Origin: Sphaerisporangium viridialbum
Lineage (GTDB): Bacteria > Actinomycetota > Actinomycetes > Streptosporangiales > Streptosporangiaceae
Direction: 5' to 3'
NCBI RefSeq assembly: GCF_049674955.1
Contig: NZ_CP187232.1
Location: forward strand, 434,001 to 498,000
DNA: 64,000 nt
The position numbers and the translations under genes were made by a program. The notes under the pieces are model-generated. The model was not told where the DNA came from. It saw only the letters and a program-made list of their open reading frames with translations, and did not search any database. Shown here piece after piece: positions 8,398 through 16,301 of this stretch. Positions within the stretch are counted from its first letter, which is position 1, and each line of letters starts with the position of its first letter.

Positions 8398-10205
8398 CCC
8401 CGATCCTGGACGTGCGCGGACTGAGGGTGGAGTTTCCCAGCCGCAACGGTCCCGTGCGGGCAGTACGCGACCTTTCCTTCTCCATAGCGCCGGGCGAGGT
8501 GCTCGGCCTGATCGGCGAGTCGGGATCCGGCAAGACCACCGCGGCCAAGGCGGTGCTCCGCCTGCTCCCACCCGGCGCCCAGGTGTCGGGCCAGGTCACG
8601 TTCGAGGGCGCCGACCTCGCGACGGTCCCCGGGAAGATGTTGCGCCGGTTCAGGTGGGAGCGGCTGGCGCTGGTCCCGCAAGCGGCGATGAACTCCCTCG
8701 ATCCCGTACAGCCGGTCGACCGGCAGATCGCCGAGGTCGTACGGGCGCATCGCGACATGTCGCGAAATGAGGCGTTCGCGCTCGCCCGGGAGGCCCTGGA
8801 CCGGGTGGGCATCCGGGCGGACCGGTCCGGAGGCTACCCGCACCAGTACAGCGGGGGCATGCGGCAACGCGCGTTGATCGCCATGGCCACGGTGCTGCAG
8901 CCGACCCTGCTGATCGCGGACGAGCCGACGACCGGACTCGACGTGGTCGTGCAGGACCGGATCATGGCGCTGCTCGCCGACGCCAAGCGCGAGCTGGGCC
9001 TGTCCATGCTGCTGGTCACGCACGACCTGGGCGTGGCCGGGGAGATCTGCGACCGGGTCATCGTGCTCAAGGACGGTGAGGCCATCGAGTCCGGCCGGGT
9101 CGGCACCGTCTTCCGCGCGCCCCGCCACCCGTACACCCGTGGACTCCTGCACGACGAACCCGTCCCCCCGGCGCCGCGAGCCCGCGAAGGTGAGGAGGCT
9201 CCGGCAGCGGTGCGTCTCGACCGGGTGCACGTGCGCTACGCGACCGGCCGAGGGCTGGCCGCACTGCGGCGCCCCCGGTACGTCGCCGCGGTCGACGACG
9301 TCTCGATGCTGGTACGCGAAGGAGAGATCCTGGGACTCGCCGGCGAGAGCGGCTGCGGCAAGAGTTCCGTCGTCTCGGCGCTGGTGGGACTGGCCGACAT
9401 CGCCGAGGGCACCGTGCGGGTCGGCGACGTGGAGCTCGGTGGCGACGGGAAACCCGACTGGCGCGCACTGCGGTCACAGGTGCAGCTGATCTTCCAGGAT
9501 CCGTACCAATCTCTCAACCCCCGGCTCACGGTCCACCGTGAGGTGGCCGAACCGCTGCTCGCCCAGCTGCGGCTCACCGACGAGGAGGTCCACCGCCGGG
9601 TCATCGCGGCGCTGGAAGCGGCCGAACTCAGACCGGCCGAGAGGTACATCTCGCGGCGGCCCCACGAACTCAGCGGGGGCGAGCGGCAGCGGGTGGCGAT
9701 CGCCCGCGCGCTGGTCCTGCGGCCGAGGGTGCTGCTCGCCGACGAGCCGGTGTCGATGCTCGACAGGTCCACCGGCGGGGAGATCGTCAGCCTGCTGCGC
9801 CGGCTCGCCGACGACCTCGGGGTCGCGGTCATCCTCGTGTCCCACGATCTGTCCGTCCTGCGCCAGATCTGCGACCGGATCGGGGTCATGTACCTCGGCC
9901 GGGTGATCGAGACGGGGCCGGCCCACGAGATCCTCTCGCATCCCCGGCATCCCTACACTCGCGCGCTCATCGACGCGGTGCCCAAATCAGACCCGACGGC
10001 ACGCCGCGCGCGGGTGCTGCTCCCCGGCGAACCGCCGTCCGCTGTGGACCGCCCCGCCGGGTGCGCCTTCCACGACCGGTGCCTGGTGGCCCGGCCGACG
10101 CAGTGCCACCAGGACGTGCCGCCGCTGTCCCTGGAGCGACACGCGGTGGCCTGCTGGTACCCACTGGACGAGCCGGTGGCAGGCCACAGCACGTCCGCTG
10201 AATGA
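8394..10205 (+). CDS. Fused ABC importer ATPase, DppD-DppF type
   Basis: Two complete ABC ATPase domains lie in one 603-residue chain. Domain 1 has Walker A GESGSGKTT (about residues 42-50), signature YSGGMRQR and Walker B LLIADEPTTGLD. Domain 2 has Walker A GESGCGKSS (about 317-325), signature LSGGERQR and VLLADEPVSMLD. The domains end with the oligopeptide-importer tail (about residues 545-600) including CAFHDRC. In most Dpp/Opp systems these are two proteins; here they are joined by a short linker near residues 260-275. ATG 8394 overlaps the upstream permease stop. It energises the importer encoded by the three preceding genes. Confidence 0.93.
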   Translation: MTPILDVRGLRVEFPSRNGPVRAVRDLSFSIAPGEVLGLIGESGSGKTTAAKAVLRLLPPGAQVSGQVTFEGADLATVPGKMLRRFRWERLALVPQAAMNSLDPVQPVDRQIAEVVRAHRDMSRNEAFALAREALDRVGIRADRSGGYPHQYSGGMRQRALIAMATVLQPTLLIADEPTTGLDVVVQDRIMALLADAKRELGLSMLLVTHDLGVAGEICDRVIVLKDGEAIESGRVGTVFRAPRHPYTRGLLHDEPVPPAPRAREGEEAPAAVRLDRVHVRYATGRGLAALRRPRYVAAVDDVSMLVREGEILGLAGESGCGKSSVVSALVGLADIAEGTVRVGDVELGGDGKPDWRALRSQVQLIFQDPYQSLNPRLTVHREVAEPLLAQLRLTDEEVHRRVIAALEAAELRPAERYISRRPHELSGGERQRVAIARALVLRPRVLLADEPVSMLDRSTGGEIVSLLRRLADDLGVAVILVSHDLSVLRQICDRIGVMYLGRVIETGPAHEILSHPRHPYTRALIDAVPKSDPTARRARVLLPGEPPSAVDRPAGCAFHDRCLVARPTQCHQDVPPLSLERHAVACWYPLDEPVAGHSTSAE

Positions 10206-10270
10206 TCACGGGGGGTGCTCGGCATGGTCCGCGCGCCCTCGTCGGCGAGATAGTGGCAGAGGACCGGTGG

Positions 10271-11452
10271 TCAGATCCGTCGAAAGAGCGCCGCCAGCGC
10301 CTGGCCGCCGCCGATGCACATGGTGACGACACCGAGCTCGAGGTCGCGGCGGACCAGGTGCTTGGCGACCCGCAGGGAGAGGATCGCGCCGGTGGCCCCG
10401 ACCGGATGGCCCAGCGCGATCGCCCCGCCGTACGGGTTGGTCTTCTCCGGGTCGAGTCCGGCGTCCCGGATCACCGCGACGGCTTGCGCGGCGAACGCCT
10501 CGTTCAGCTCCACGACGTCGATGTCCCGTGCCGTGATGCCGGTCTGCTCGAACAGCTTTCGCAGCGCGAGGACGGGGGCATAGCCCATCAGCTCCGGCTC
10601 CATCGCCGCGGTCGCCACCGCCTCGAGGCTGACCAGCCCGCGAAGCCCTCGCTGCGCGGCGACCGACTCTCGGGAGAGCACCAGCGCCGCGGCGCCGTCG
10701 TTGATGCCGGAGGCGTTGCCCGCGGTGACCGTGCCGCCCTCCTCGAACGCCGGCTTCAGTTTGGCCAGAACCTCCAGCGTGGTGTCCGGCTTGGGGTGCT
10801 CGTCCACCTCGACGGTGTACGGCCTGCGGCCGCTCACCTTGACGGGGGTGATCTCCTCGGCGAACGTCGTCCGCGCCTCCGCGGTCGCGGCCCGGCTCTG
10901 TGACAGCAGGGCGAACTCGTCCTGTTCTGCTCGCGACACGCCGTACTTGCGGGCTACGGCCTCCGCGGTACGGCCCATGTGGACGTTGTGGAACGGATCG
11001 GTGAGCATCATCACCGTGCCGTCGGAGAGCTTGCGATCTCCCAGCCGGTAGCCGGACCGGGCGCCGAAGTCGTAGAACGGCATCCGGCTCATCGACTCGT
11101 TCCCACCGGCCACCGCGATGTCCACGCCTCCCCAGCGCATCTGCATCGCCGCCGACCACACTGCCTGCAGGCCGCTGCCGCACAGCCGGTTCACCGTGTA
11201 GGCCGGGGTGCGGTCCGGCAGACCCGCGGTGATCGCCACCCGCCGAGCGATGTAGGCGTCCGGGCCCACCTGGCCGATGCAGCCCATCACCACCTCGTCG
11301 ACGTCCGCCTCGCCCACGCCCGCCCGTCGCAGCGCCTCCCGCACCGCCGTCGCGCCCAGTTCGTGCGCGGGTACATCCTTCAGCACGCCGCCAAAACTGC
11401 CGACCGGGGTCCGCGACCCGTCGACCACCACGATCTTCTCGGCAGACTCCAT
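10271..11452 (-). CDS. Acetyl-CoA C-acetyltransferase (thiolase)
   Basis: The 393-residue thiolase is full length. The nucleophilic Cys 91 sits in VNRLCGSGLQ; NEAFA, the catalytic His in GGAIALGHPVGATGA and the second Cys in TMCIGGGQ are all present. It condenses or cleaves 3-ketoacyl-CoA and acyl-CoA plus acetyl-CoA in the cytoplasm. It is transcribed away from the 3-hydroxyacyl-CoA dehydrogenase locus, and the shared divergent promoter carries two tandem palindromes (11533-11575). It is convergent with the importer operon. Whether it serves degradation or synthesis of butyryl/acetoacetyl-CoA is not decided by sequence. Confidence 0.93.
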   Translation of the reverse strand: MESAEKIVVVDGSRTPVGSFGGVLKDVPAHELGATAVREALRRAGVGEADVDEVVMGCIGQVGPDAYIARRVAITAGLPDRTPAYTVNRLCGSGLQAVWSAAMQMRWGGVDIAVAGGNESMSRMPFYDFGARSGYRLGDRKLSDGTVMMLTDPFHNVHMGRTAEAVARKYGVSRAEQDEFALLSQSRAATAEARTTFAEEITPVKVSGRRPYTVEVDEHPKPDTTLEVLAKLKPAFEEGGTVTAGNASGINDGAAALVLSRESVAAQRGLRGLVSLEAVATAAMEPELMGYAPVLALRKLFEQTGITARDIDVVELNEAFAAQAVAVIRDAGLDPEKTNPYGGAIALGHPVGATGAILSLRVAKHLVRRDLELGVVTMCIGGGQALAALFRRI

Positions 11453-11532
11453 CGCGAACCTTCTCTCCTCCAGGCCGCAGCTATGCGAACGGCCGGTTCG
11501 TCTGTTGATCGGCCCACAGCTCTACGGGATCG

Positions 11533-11575
11533 AAATACTAGGACATCCTAGTATTTAGTAGGATGTCCTAGTAAA
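11533..11575. promoter_or_regulatory. Tandem palindromic operators in divergent promoter
   Basis: The first site, 11533-11556, is a perfect 11-base inverted repeat, AAATACTAGGA and TCCTAGTATTT, around CA. The second, 11555-11575, has the same core TAGGA-TG-TCCTA, with 10-base arms that differ at one position. The centres are 20 bp apart, about two helical turns. They sit between the thiolase gene and the rightward remnant/dehydrogenase genes, so one repressor could control both directions. No regulator gene is in the window next to it. Confidence 0.8.
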
Positions 11576-11621
11576 TTGCCCCGTGCCTCATCCTGCCCTC
11601 CCAGGAGGAATCGCTCGGTGC

Positions 11622-11934
11622 ATGTTCCCCTTCCCTGTCCGCGTCATCACGGCGGCAGCGCTGTTCGACGGCCATGACGCGGCGATCAACATCATGCGGC
11701 GGATCCCGCGGGTGCGCCGAGGAGGAGAAGCAGTCCCAGCTCGACCGGCTGCGCACCTTCCATGAAGCCCACGCCGACCGGGCCCCGCAAGCCCTGGCCC
11801 GACTCCGGCAGGCGGCCATGTCGACGACGGAGAACGCCTTCGCGGCCCTGATGGAAGCTGCCCGGGTCTGCTCACTCGGGCAGATCACCGAGGCGCTGTT
11901 CGAGATCGGCGGCCAGTACCGCCGCGACGTCTGA
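11622..11934 (+). pseudogene. Remnant of fused isobutyryl-CoA mutase (icmF-type), large internal deletion
   Basis: From ATG 11622 (AGGAGGA 12 bases upstream) the frame gives FPFPVRVITAAALFDGHDAA followed by INIMRRI, the N-terminus of the cobalamin-binding domain of IcmF-type mutases. Around 11700 homology jumps, with a change of frame, to EEEKQSQLDRLRTFHEAHAD and then VCSLGQITEALFEIGGQYRR, the extreme C-terminus of the same enzyme. The roughly 950 residues between, including the GTPase and the mutase barrel, are gone. The product cannot be functional. It lies between the operator pair and the 3-hydroxyacyl-CoA dehydrogenase, so the ancestral locus probably ran mutase then dehydrogenase. Confidence 0.85.
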
Positions 11935-11948
11935 AGAGGAAGTGCGAG

Positions 11949-12812
11949 ATGATCGATATTAAGCGGGTCGGCGTGATCGGCTGCGGGCTCATGGGAGCGG
12001 GAATCGCGGAGGTGTGCGCCCGGGGGGATCTCGACGTCGTCGTCCGCGAGGTCAACCAGGAGGCCGTAGCCGCCGGCCGTGCCCGGCTGGAGGCGTCCCT
12101 GAAGCGGGCGCTCTCCTCCGGTAAGATCACGGAGGAACGGTTCGACGCCGTCCGCGCCCGCCTTACCTACACCACCGAGCTGGCCGACCTCGCCGACCGG
12201 GACCTCATCGTTGAGGCGGCCACGGAGAACCCCGACCTCAAGATCGCTCTGTTCGCCGAGCTCGACCGTATCGTCGGGCGTCCCGACGCCATCCTCGCCT
12301 CCAACACCTCCTCCATCCCCATCGCCCGGCTCGCCCAGGCCACCAGCCGTCCGGCCCAGGTGGTCGGCATGCACTTCTTCAACCCCGCCCCCGTGCAAAA
12401 GCTCGTTGAGATCGTGGAGTCGATCCTCACCGATCCGCTCACCGTCGCCCGCGTCCGTGCGTTTGCCACCGAGGTGCTCGGCAAGACGACGATCATCGCA
12501 CCCGATCGATCCGGGTTCGTCGTCAATGCGCTGCTGGTGCCGTACCTGCTGTCGGCCATCCGCATGGTGGAGGCGGGCCATGCCACCGCCGAGGACGTCG
12601 ACACCGGGATGACGCTGGGCTGTGCCCACCCGATGGGGCCGCTGCGCCTGTCGGACCTGATCGGCCTGGACACGCTGCGGTCCGTCGCCGATTCCCTGCA
12701 TGCAGAGTTCAAGGAGCCGCAGTACGCGCCGCCGCCGCTGCTGTGCCGCATGGTGGAGGCCGGGTTCACCGGGCGTAAGTCCGGCCGGGGCTTCTACGAC
12801 TATGCGGTGTAA
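11949..12812 (+). CDS. 3-hydroxybutyryl-CoA dehydrogenase
   Basis: The 287-residue enzyme has the NAD-binding GVIGCGLMGAGIAEVCA near the N-terminus, the catalytic segment ASNTSSIPIARLA, the catalytic histidine in VVGMHFFNPAPVQKLVE, and the C-terminal helical domain with HPMGPLRLSDLIGLD. Length fits the stand-alone FadB2/PaaH family. It oxidises (S)-3-hydroxyacyl-CoA with NAD+, or runs in reverse. A GAGGAAG ribosome site precedes ATG 11949. It is the only intact rightward gene of a locus whose neighbours (mutase, enoyl-CoA hydratase, second thiolase) survive only as fragments; the intact divergent thiolase could still pair with it. Confidence 0.93.
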   Translation: MIDIKRVGVIGCGLMGAGIAEVCARGDLDVVVREVNQEAVAAGRARLEASLKRALSSGKITEERFDAVRARLTYTTELADLADRDLIVEAATENPDLKIALFAELDRIVGRPDAILASNTSSIPIARLAQATSRPAQVVGMHFFNPAPVQKLVEIVESILTDPLTVARVRAFATEVLGKTTIIAPDRSGFVVNALLVPYLLSAIRMVEAGHATAEDVDTGMTLGCAHPMGPLRLSDLIGLDTLRSVADSLHAEFKEPQYAPPPLLCRMVEAGFTGRKSGRGFYDYAV

Positions 12813-12900
12813 GAAGACATCTCGGTGAGCATGTGGAGACCCGGCCGCACGACGACACGGGCGTTTCCGTGGACATCCCTGCGCGGGTACGCCGAGTGGT

Positions 12901-13084
12901 CTCGAGACGGCCTTCCTGGGCCTGCCCGAGGTACGCCGCGGCCTGCTCGCCGCCGTCGGTGGGGTGATCCGGCTCCAGCGCCAGGTCCCGTTCAAGGCGG
13001 CGGCCGAGATCGCGCTGACAGGAGAGCCGGTCACCGCCCAGCGCGCCTACGAGCTGGGTCTGGTCAACCGGTTCGCACCCGAGG
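12901..13084 (+). pseudogene. Fragment of enoyl-CoA hydratase
   Basis: One frame reads FLGLPEVRRGLLAAVGG, then EIALTGEPVTAQRAYELGLV and NRFAPEG. This is the middle of a crotonase-fold enoyl-CoA hydratase (about residues 110-175 of the family). No start, N-terminal half or C-terminal helices are present, and the sequence passes straight into the end of a thiolase in another frame. It is a decayed gene. Confidence 0.8.
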
Positions 13085-13318
13085 GGCGAGGCGTTCGCCC
13101 CGGTGCCGCTGGCCTGGCTCGCTGAGACCGGGGCCGACGAGGAGAGGCTGAACCCTCGTGGCGGCGCGATCGCGCTCGGTCACCCGCTCGGCGCCTCCGG
13201 CACCCGCCTCCTCGCCACGCTGGTGAACCATCTGGAGCCGACCGGTGGCAGGTATGGCCTGCAGACGATGTGCGAGGGCGCCGGGATGGCGAACGCCACC
13301 ATCATCGAGCGGTTGTGA
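13085..13318 (+). pseudogene. Fragment of a second thiolase (C-terminal end)
   Basis: The frame reads EAFAPVPLAWLAETGAD, then GGAIALGHPLGASGTR and ends QTMCEGAGMANATIIERL. These are the last ~75 residues of an acetyl-CoA acyltransferase, including the active-site His and the C-terminal Cys. The first ~300 residues with the nucleophilic Cys are missing. It directly follows the enoyl-CoA hydratase fragment, so a single deletion may have joined the two genes. It is distinct from the intact thiolase at 10271-11452. Confidence 0.85.
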
Positions 13319-13525
13319 CCACGCTCGCCGCCCGGGTGAGTAGCCCGGGCGGCCGCCTCCCGCCGGGCGCGAACTCCAGCAACAGCGGGTACAACTCCTG
13401 CGGCTCAGGCAGCTCAGCGGGTACGGCAACCAGACCGGGCCTACCCAGCCGCGGCGGTTGAGCTGGCCTGGTACGACGACTCCCCGGGGGACGGGCGGTC
13501 TCGCGAACACACCTGCATGTGCGTG

Positions 13526-13681
13526 ATGACCGTCTATGAACTCATGTCGTACGGCGGGGTCTACCGGATCCGACGCACCACCGAACGGCGGAATGTCCCT
13601 CCGGTGTCGTATGCAGGATGGCGGCGTCGCTTGGACGCCTACATGTGGTGGAGTCGGCTACTCGCCGGCCTTGCCCGATAG
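13526..13681 (+). CDS. Doubtful small ORF, 51 residues
   Basis: ATG 13526 opens a 51-codon frame beginning MTVYELMSYGGVYRIRRTTE. In-frame alternatives are ATG 13517 and GTG 13523, and the frame is open back to 13340 with plausible protein-like sequence (VELAWYDDSPGD). No ribosome site is visible and I do not recognise the protein. It may be the end of an older gene lost in the 13.3-13.9 kb accessory stretch, which otherwise shows no gene. Confidence 0.25.
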   Translation: MTVYELMSYGGVYRIRRTTERRNVPPVSYAGWRRRLDAYMWWSRLLAGLAR

Positions 13682-13855
13682 CACGCATCCACGCTGGAGC
13701 TGCTGGAGCACCCCGACTTCCTGGTCGCAAACGGGAGCCAGTTACGACGTAAAGGGCTCCTCGCCCTGCTCGTGAGGTAGGTAGGGGCTGGTGGCGTGTG
13801 AGGCGACGTTGCTGTATCCGGCTGCTGTAGACAGCCCCTCGGGCCGGAGCAACTG

Positions 13856-13898
13856 CTTTCCCATCAGGAAAGTCCATGGTAGTTTCCTTAGAGGAAAG
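13856..13898. promoter_or_regulatory. Two TTTCC-N5-GGAAA operator-like repeats
   Basis: CTTTCC-CATCA-GGAAAG at 13856-13872 and TTTCC-TTAGA-GGAAA at 13883-13897 share the same arms and spacer length, with centres 26 bp apart. They lie 30-70 bases upstream of a membrane-protein gene that is coupled to a winged-helix regulator, so autoregulation by that protein is the simple inference. Confidence 0.65.
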
Positions 13899-13924
13899 TA
13901 GTCCTATCGACTCGGGATGGCCCC

Positions 13925-14398
13925 ATGAACCCTCACGACGCCCAGTCCTCGCTTGACGACATCCGCCGCTTCCAGGACAGGACTCGCAAGGAGATCGTCC
14001 GCCAAAGGTTCGCCCGTCCCTACGTCCTGCTCGCGGCCCTTGGGCTCTTCCTCGGGTTGGCCTCCCTTGACCTCCAGAACCCTTGGAGCACCGCCGCCCT
14101 GTTGCTCGGATTTGGCCTGTATGTGGGAGTGGGGATCGTGCAGGAGCACCGCGCCCTCGTCCACAGGAAGCCCGCCGGCCCAGAGTGGCTGTTCTGGGCG
14201 GGATTGTTGGCCGGGCTCATGCTGCTGTTCGGCGTCTTCCGGATCGCCGCCTGGGCGTGGTTCGCTCTGCCGGCGCAGGGACTGCTGTCGCAGGGCACGC
14301 TCGCCGCCGCCGCGACGGCTGCGACGTATGTCGTGATGACGCCCCTAGTACGTCGGACCCTCCAGACGGTCACGCGGCGCGACGGGGAACGCGTCTGA
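13925..14398 (+). CDS. Four-helix membrane protein of unknown function
   Basis: The 157-residue protein has a charged N-terminal helix (DDIRRFQDRTRKEIVRQRF) and four hydrophobic segments at about residues 34-50, 55-74, 84-106 and 118-140, with a short basic tail. No catalytic motif is visible. The stop overlaps the start of a winged-helix regulator (ATGA at 14395-14398). Such small-membrane-protein plus regulator pairs are common in actinomycetes and usually respond to membrane or drug stress, but nothing here shows the signal. Two matching inverted repeats lie just upstream. Confidence 0.75.
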   Translation: MNPHDAQSSLDDIRRFQDRTRKEIVRQRFARPYVLLAALGLFLGLASLDLQNPWSTAALLLGFGLYVGVGIVQEHRALVHRKPAGPEWLFWAGLLAGLMLLFGVFRIAAWAWFALPAQGLLSQGTLAAAATAATYVVMTPLVRRTLQTVTRRDGERV

Positions 14399-14730
14399 TG
14401 GACCCTTACTTCGACGAGTTCCTCCACGTCCCGGCGCGGCTGTCGATCGTCGCCCTGCTGGCACCGGCCGACTGGGTGGACTTCGGCTTCCTGAGGGACA
14501 CGATCGGGACCAGCGATTCGGCGCTGTCCAAGCAGCTTTCGGCGCTGGCCGAGGCCGGGTATGTCACGGTGCGGAAGGACCAGCAAAGCCGGGCACGGCG
14601 TACCTCCGTACAGCTCACCCCGCAAGGACGGCACGCGTTCCAGCGGCACGCGGCGGCGCTGGAACGGATCGTCGCGGTCGCCAGCGCCCCGGGCAAGCCC
14701 ACAGCGCGCCCCGACGGCAGCGGCCCATGA
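14398..14730 (+). CDS. Winged-helix transcriptional regulator
   Basis: The 110-residue protein fits the small winged-helix (HTH_34/MarR-like) group: a first helix LSIVALLAPADWVDFGFL, the recognition-helix region TSDSALSKQLSALAEAGYV, and a wing with RTSVQLTPQGR. It would bind DNA as a dimer. It is translationally coupled to the membrane protein upstream. The TTTCC-N5-GGAAA repeats before that gene are the likely operators. Opposite-strand coding remnants overlap its 3' end. Confidence 0.85.
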   Translation: MDPYFDEFLHVPARLSIVALLAPADWVDFGFLRDTIGTSDSALSKQLSALAEAGYVTVRKDQQSRARRTSVQLTPQGRHAFQRHAAALERIVAVASAPGKPTARPDGSGP

Positions 14731-14739
14731 ACCCCCCTC

Positions 14740-14995
14740 GTTGACCGTCCCGTCTGGCACGCCTGCGACACGCGTTTAAGTCTGGGTCCTCTTCCTTATC
14801 AAGCAACGGCCACGGACGTTCGAACTGCTCATATAGCGTCTCTATCAGCGGAGATAGTCCACGCCCGTCCGCCAGTGCCCACAGCCATTCGTCGGTGTTG
14901 TCACACAGTCCGTCACTCAGATGGTCTCGTATGGCGGGTCGTCGACGGCACCCTGAGCTGCCGCCGTTCTCCTTGCAGCTCCAGAATGGTTCCAC
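14740..14995 (-). pseudogene. Possible coding remnant in accessory region
   Basis: On the minus strand an open frame between roughly 14930 and 14760 reads HLSDGLCDNTDEWLWALAD, then GLSPLIETLYEQFERPWPLL and DKEEDPDLNA. Its composition is ordinary protein-like and less GC-biased than the neighbours. Upstream and downstream parts of the frame look random and overlap the regulator gene antisense. It is probably a fragment of a protein brought in with the integrated element; I do not recognise the family. Confidence 0.35.
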
Positions 14996-15069
14996 TGGGA
15001 ATGGCGTCAGCCGGGAGACCCGTATCCTCCGAAGCCGTAGTCACTGGGTTAGTCACCCAGAACATGCAG

Positions 15070-15100
15070 AAGGCCGGTTCCGAAGATCGGAACCGGCCTT
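15070..15100. terminator. Hairpin beside truncated tRNA copy
   Basis: A perfect 14-base stem, AAGGCCGGTTCCGA and TCGGAACCGGCCTT, closes a three-base loop. The same arrangement, with different stem sequence, follows the intact tRNA-Pro at 16259-16287, so this copy travelled with the duplicated tRNA end. Confidence 0.75.
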
Positions 15101-15113
15101 TCAGCTGGTACTT

Positions 15114-15161
15114 CTGGGTCGGGGTGGCGGGATTTGAACCCACGGCCTCTTCGTCCCGAAC
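15114..15161. repeat. Distal attachment-site copy (truncated tRNA-Pro)
   Basis: These 48 bases are identical to 16302-16349 and contain the T-arm and the 3' half of the anticodon arm of tRNA-Pro, breaking off in the anticodon loop. Beyond 15161 the sequence no longer matches a tRNA. It is not a functional tRNA gene. Confidence 0.85.
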
Positions 15162-15241
15162 TACCGGCAGGCTCAAGGTCATGAGGTCGTCGCCTCAGCT
15201 CAAGCGTGCGATGGTGGTCGGTCGTACACGGCCTGGTGAGG

Positions 15242-15278
15242 CGGTGTTGCTGTACTTCTCTGCTATACAGCAACACCG
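15242..15278. promoter_or_regulatory. 13-base inverted repeat inside element
   Basis: CGGTGTTGCTGTA and TACAGCAACACCG form a perfect 13-base inverted repeat around 11 bases. It lies just beyond the stop of the minus-strand gene at 15309, so it may end that transcript or be an operator. A diverged relative of the left arm (GTGAGGCG, then GTTGCTGTA) occurs near 13793. Confidence 0.55.
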
Positions 15279-15308
15279 TGCCGTGCCAGCGCTGTCTGCA
15301 TTCTGACC

Positions 15309-15821
15309 TCAGTACAACGAGGGCAGCACCCGCGCAACCGCCTCATTGAAACGCACCTGCAGGGGTTCGAGGCGCTCGCTGAACTCCCGTGCCTCCTCCA
15401 AGCTCTTGGCCCATATGGAATCGCCGGCAGTGCTCCGCAGTTCGGCAGCCAAGGACCGCAACTCGTCATCGAAGACACGTGCCTGCGACAACTCCAGCGA
15501 CAATAAAGCCTCGGACCAGCCCACCGCCGTTGGAGTCTCCCACTGACGCGCGGGCCACCGTCCCGATTCCTTTTCAATGGCGATGATCCTGTCTAACTCG
15601 GCGTATACCGACTTGAGTAAATCAGCAACCGCCGACTGAAGCGCAAGGATGCTGTCCCTCTGGAAGGCGTCACGCGCCAACTGGCGCTCCCGCTCGTACT
15701 GCCGATCCCGTAGTTGTGCCTCGCGCCTGGTTGTCAGACGTTCCTTGTAGATCGTCAGAGCTGACGTGCTGAGCGTGCCAAGCACGACTCCGAGGAACCC
15801 GAAGAGCGCCTCTGCGGGCAT
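15309..15821 (-). CDS. Membrane-anchored coiled-coil protein, unknown function
   Basis: The 170-residue protein has one N-terminal transmembrane segment (ALFGFLGVVLGTLSTSALTIY). A long charged helix rich in Arg, Gln and Glu (about residues 28-60) follows, then a helical C-terminal domain without catalytic motif. It looks like a small inner-membrane protein facing the cytoplasm. It is the only convincing gene between the tRNA-derived repeats, and its base composition is less GC-rich than the core genes, consistent with transfer. I do not recognise the family. Confidence 0.7.
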   Translation of the reverse strand: MPAEALFGFLGVVLGTLSTSALTIYKERLTTRREAQLRDRQYERERQLARDAFQRDSILALQSAVADLLKSVYAELDRIIAIEKESGRWPARQWETPTAVGWSEALLSLELSQARVFDDELRSLAAELRSTAGDSIWAKSLEEAREFSERLEPLQVRFNEAVARVLPSLY

Positions 15822-16258
15822 GTCGGCTCTCTTCCATCCGTCGCCGTCAACAGCGGCCTATTCGTACCACTGCGCACGGTACTTCGGCTACGTCACTCGG
15901 CGGCATCAGTACCCCTGAATGGTGGCAGCTGCAGAGCCATCAAGATCGTCCCGTGGCCCCGGTCTGTTCGGCTCGCCTTGGACCATGGAGGTCGAAGCTC
16001 AGCCAATGGCGACGCACGAGAGAGGTCGCGTGGCTCTCGCAGGCTGTTCTGTTCGAAAGTGATGGATGGGACCCGGAGATCGATGGCGGACGCAATCCCT
16101 TTGGTGTTCGTGAGATTGACCGAGATCGAGAACAAGTTCGAATGTGGAAGCGGGTGTGGAAGGAACGCCTGTCCACGAGGGATGCGGGCTCCGGTGTTGG
16201 CCATGCAGCGAGCGAACAGGAAGCGTAGTCACGCAGTAAGTCACTCAGGAGACGCAAG

Positions 16259-16287
16259 AGGCCACTTCCGATCTTCGGAAGTGGCCT
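16259..16287. terminator. Terminator hairpin of tRNA-Pro
   Basis: AGGCCACTTCCGA and TCGGAAGTGGCCT form a perfect 13-base stem with a TCT loop, about 20 bases beyond the 3' end of the minus-strand tRNA-Pro gene. Confidence 0.75.
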
Positions 16288-16301
16288 TCTAGCTGGTACT
16301 A

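Noticed and set aside
15121..15161. Second tRNA-Pro gene
   Set aside because: Only the 3' half matches; D arm and 5' acceptor strand are missing.
15953..16228. 91-codon ORF inside the tRNA-flanked remnant
   Set aside because: No ribosome site, no recognisable motif, and competing ORFs of similar length on the other strand; coding cannot be shown.
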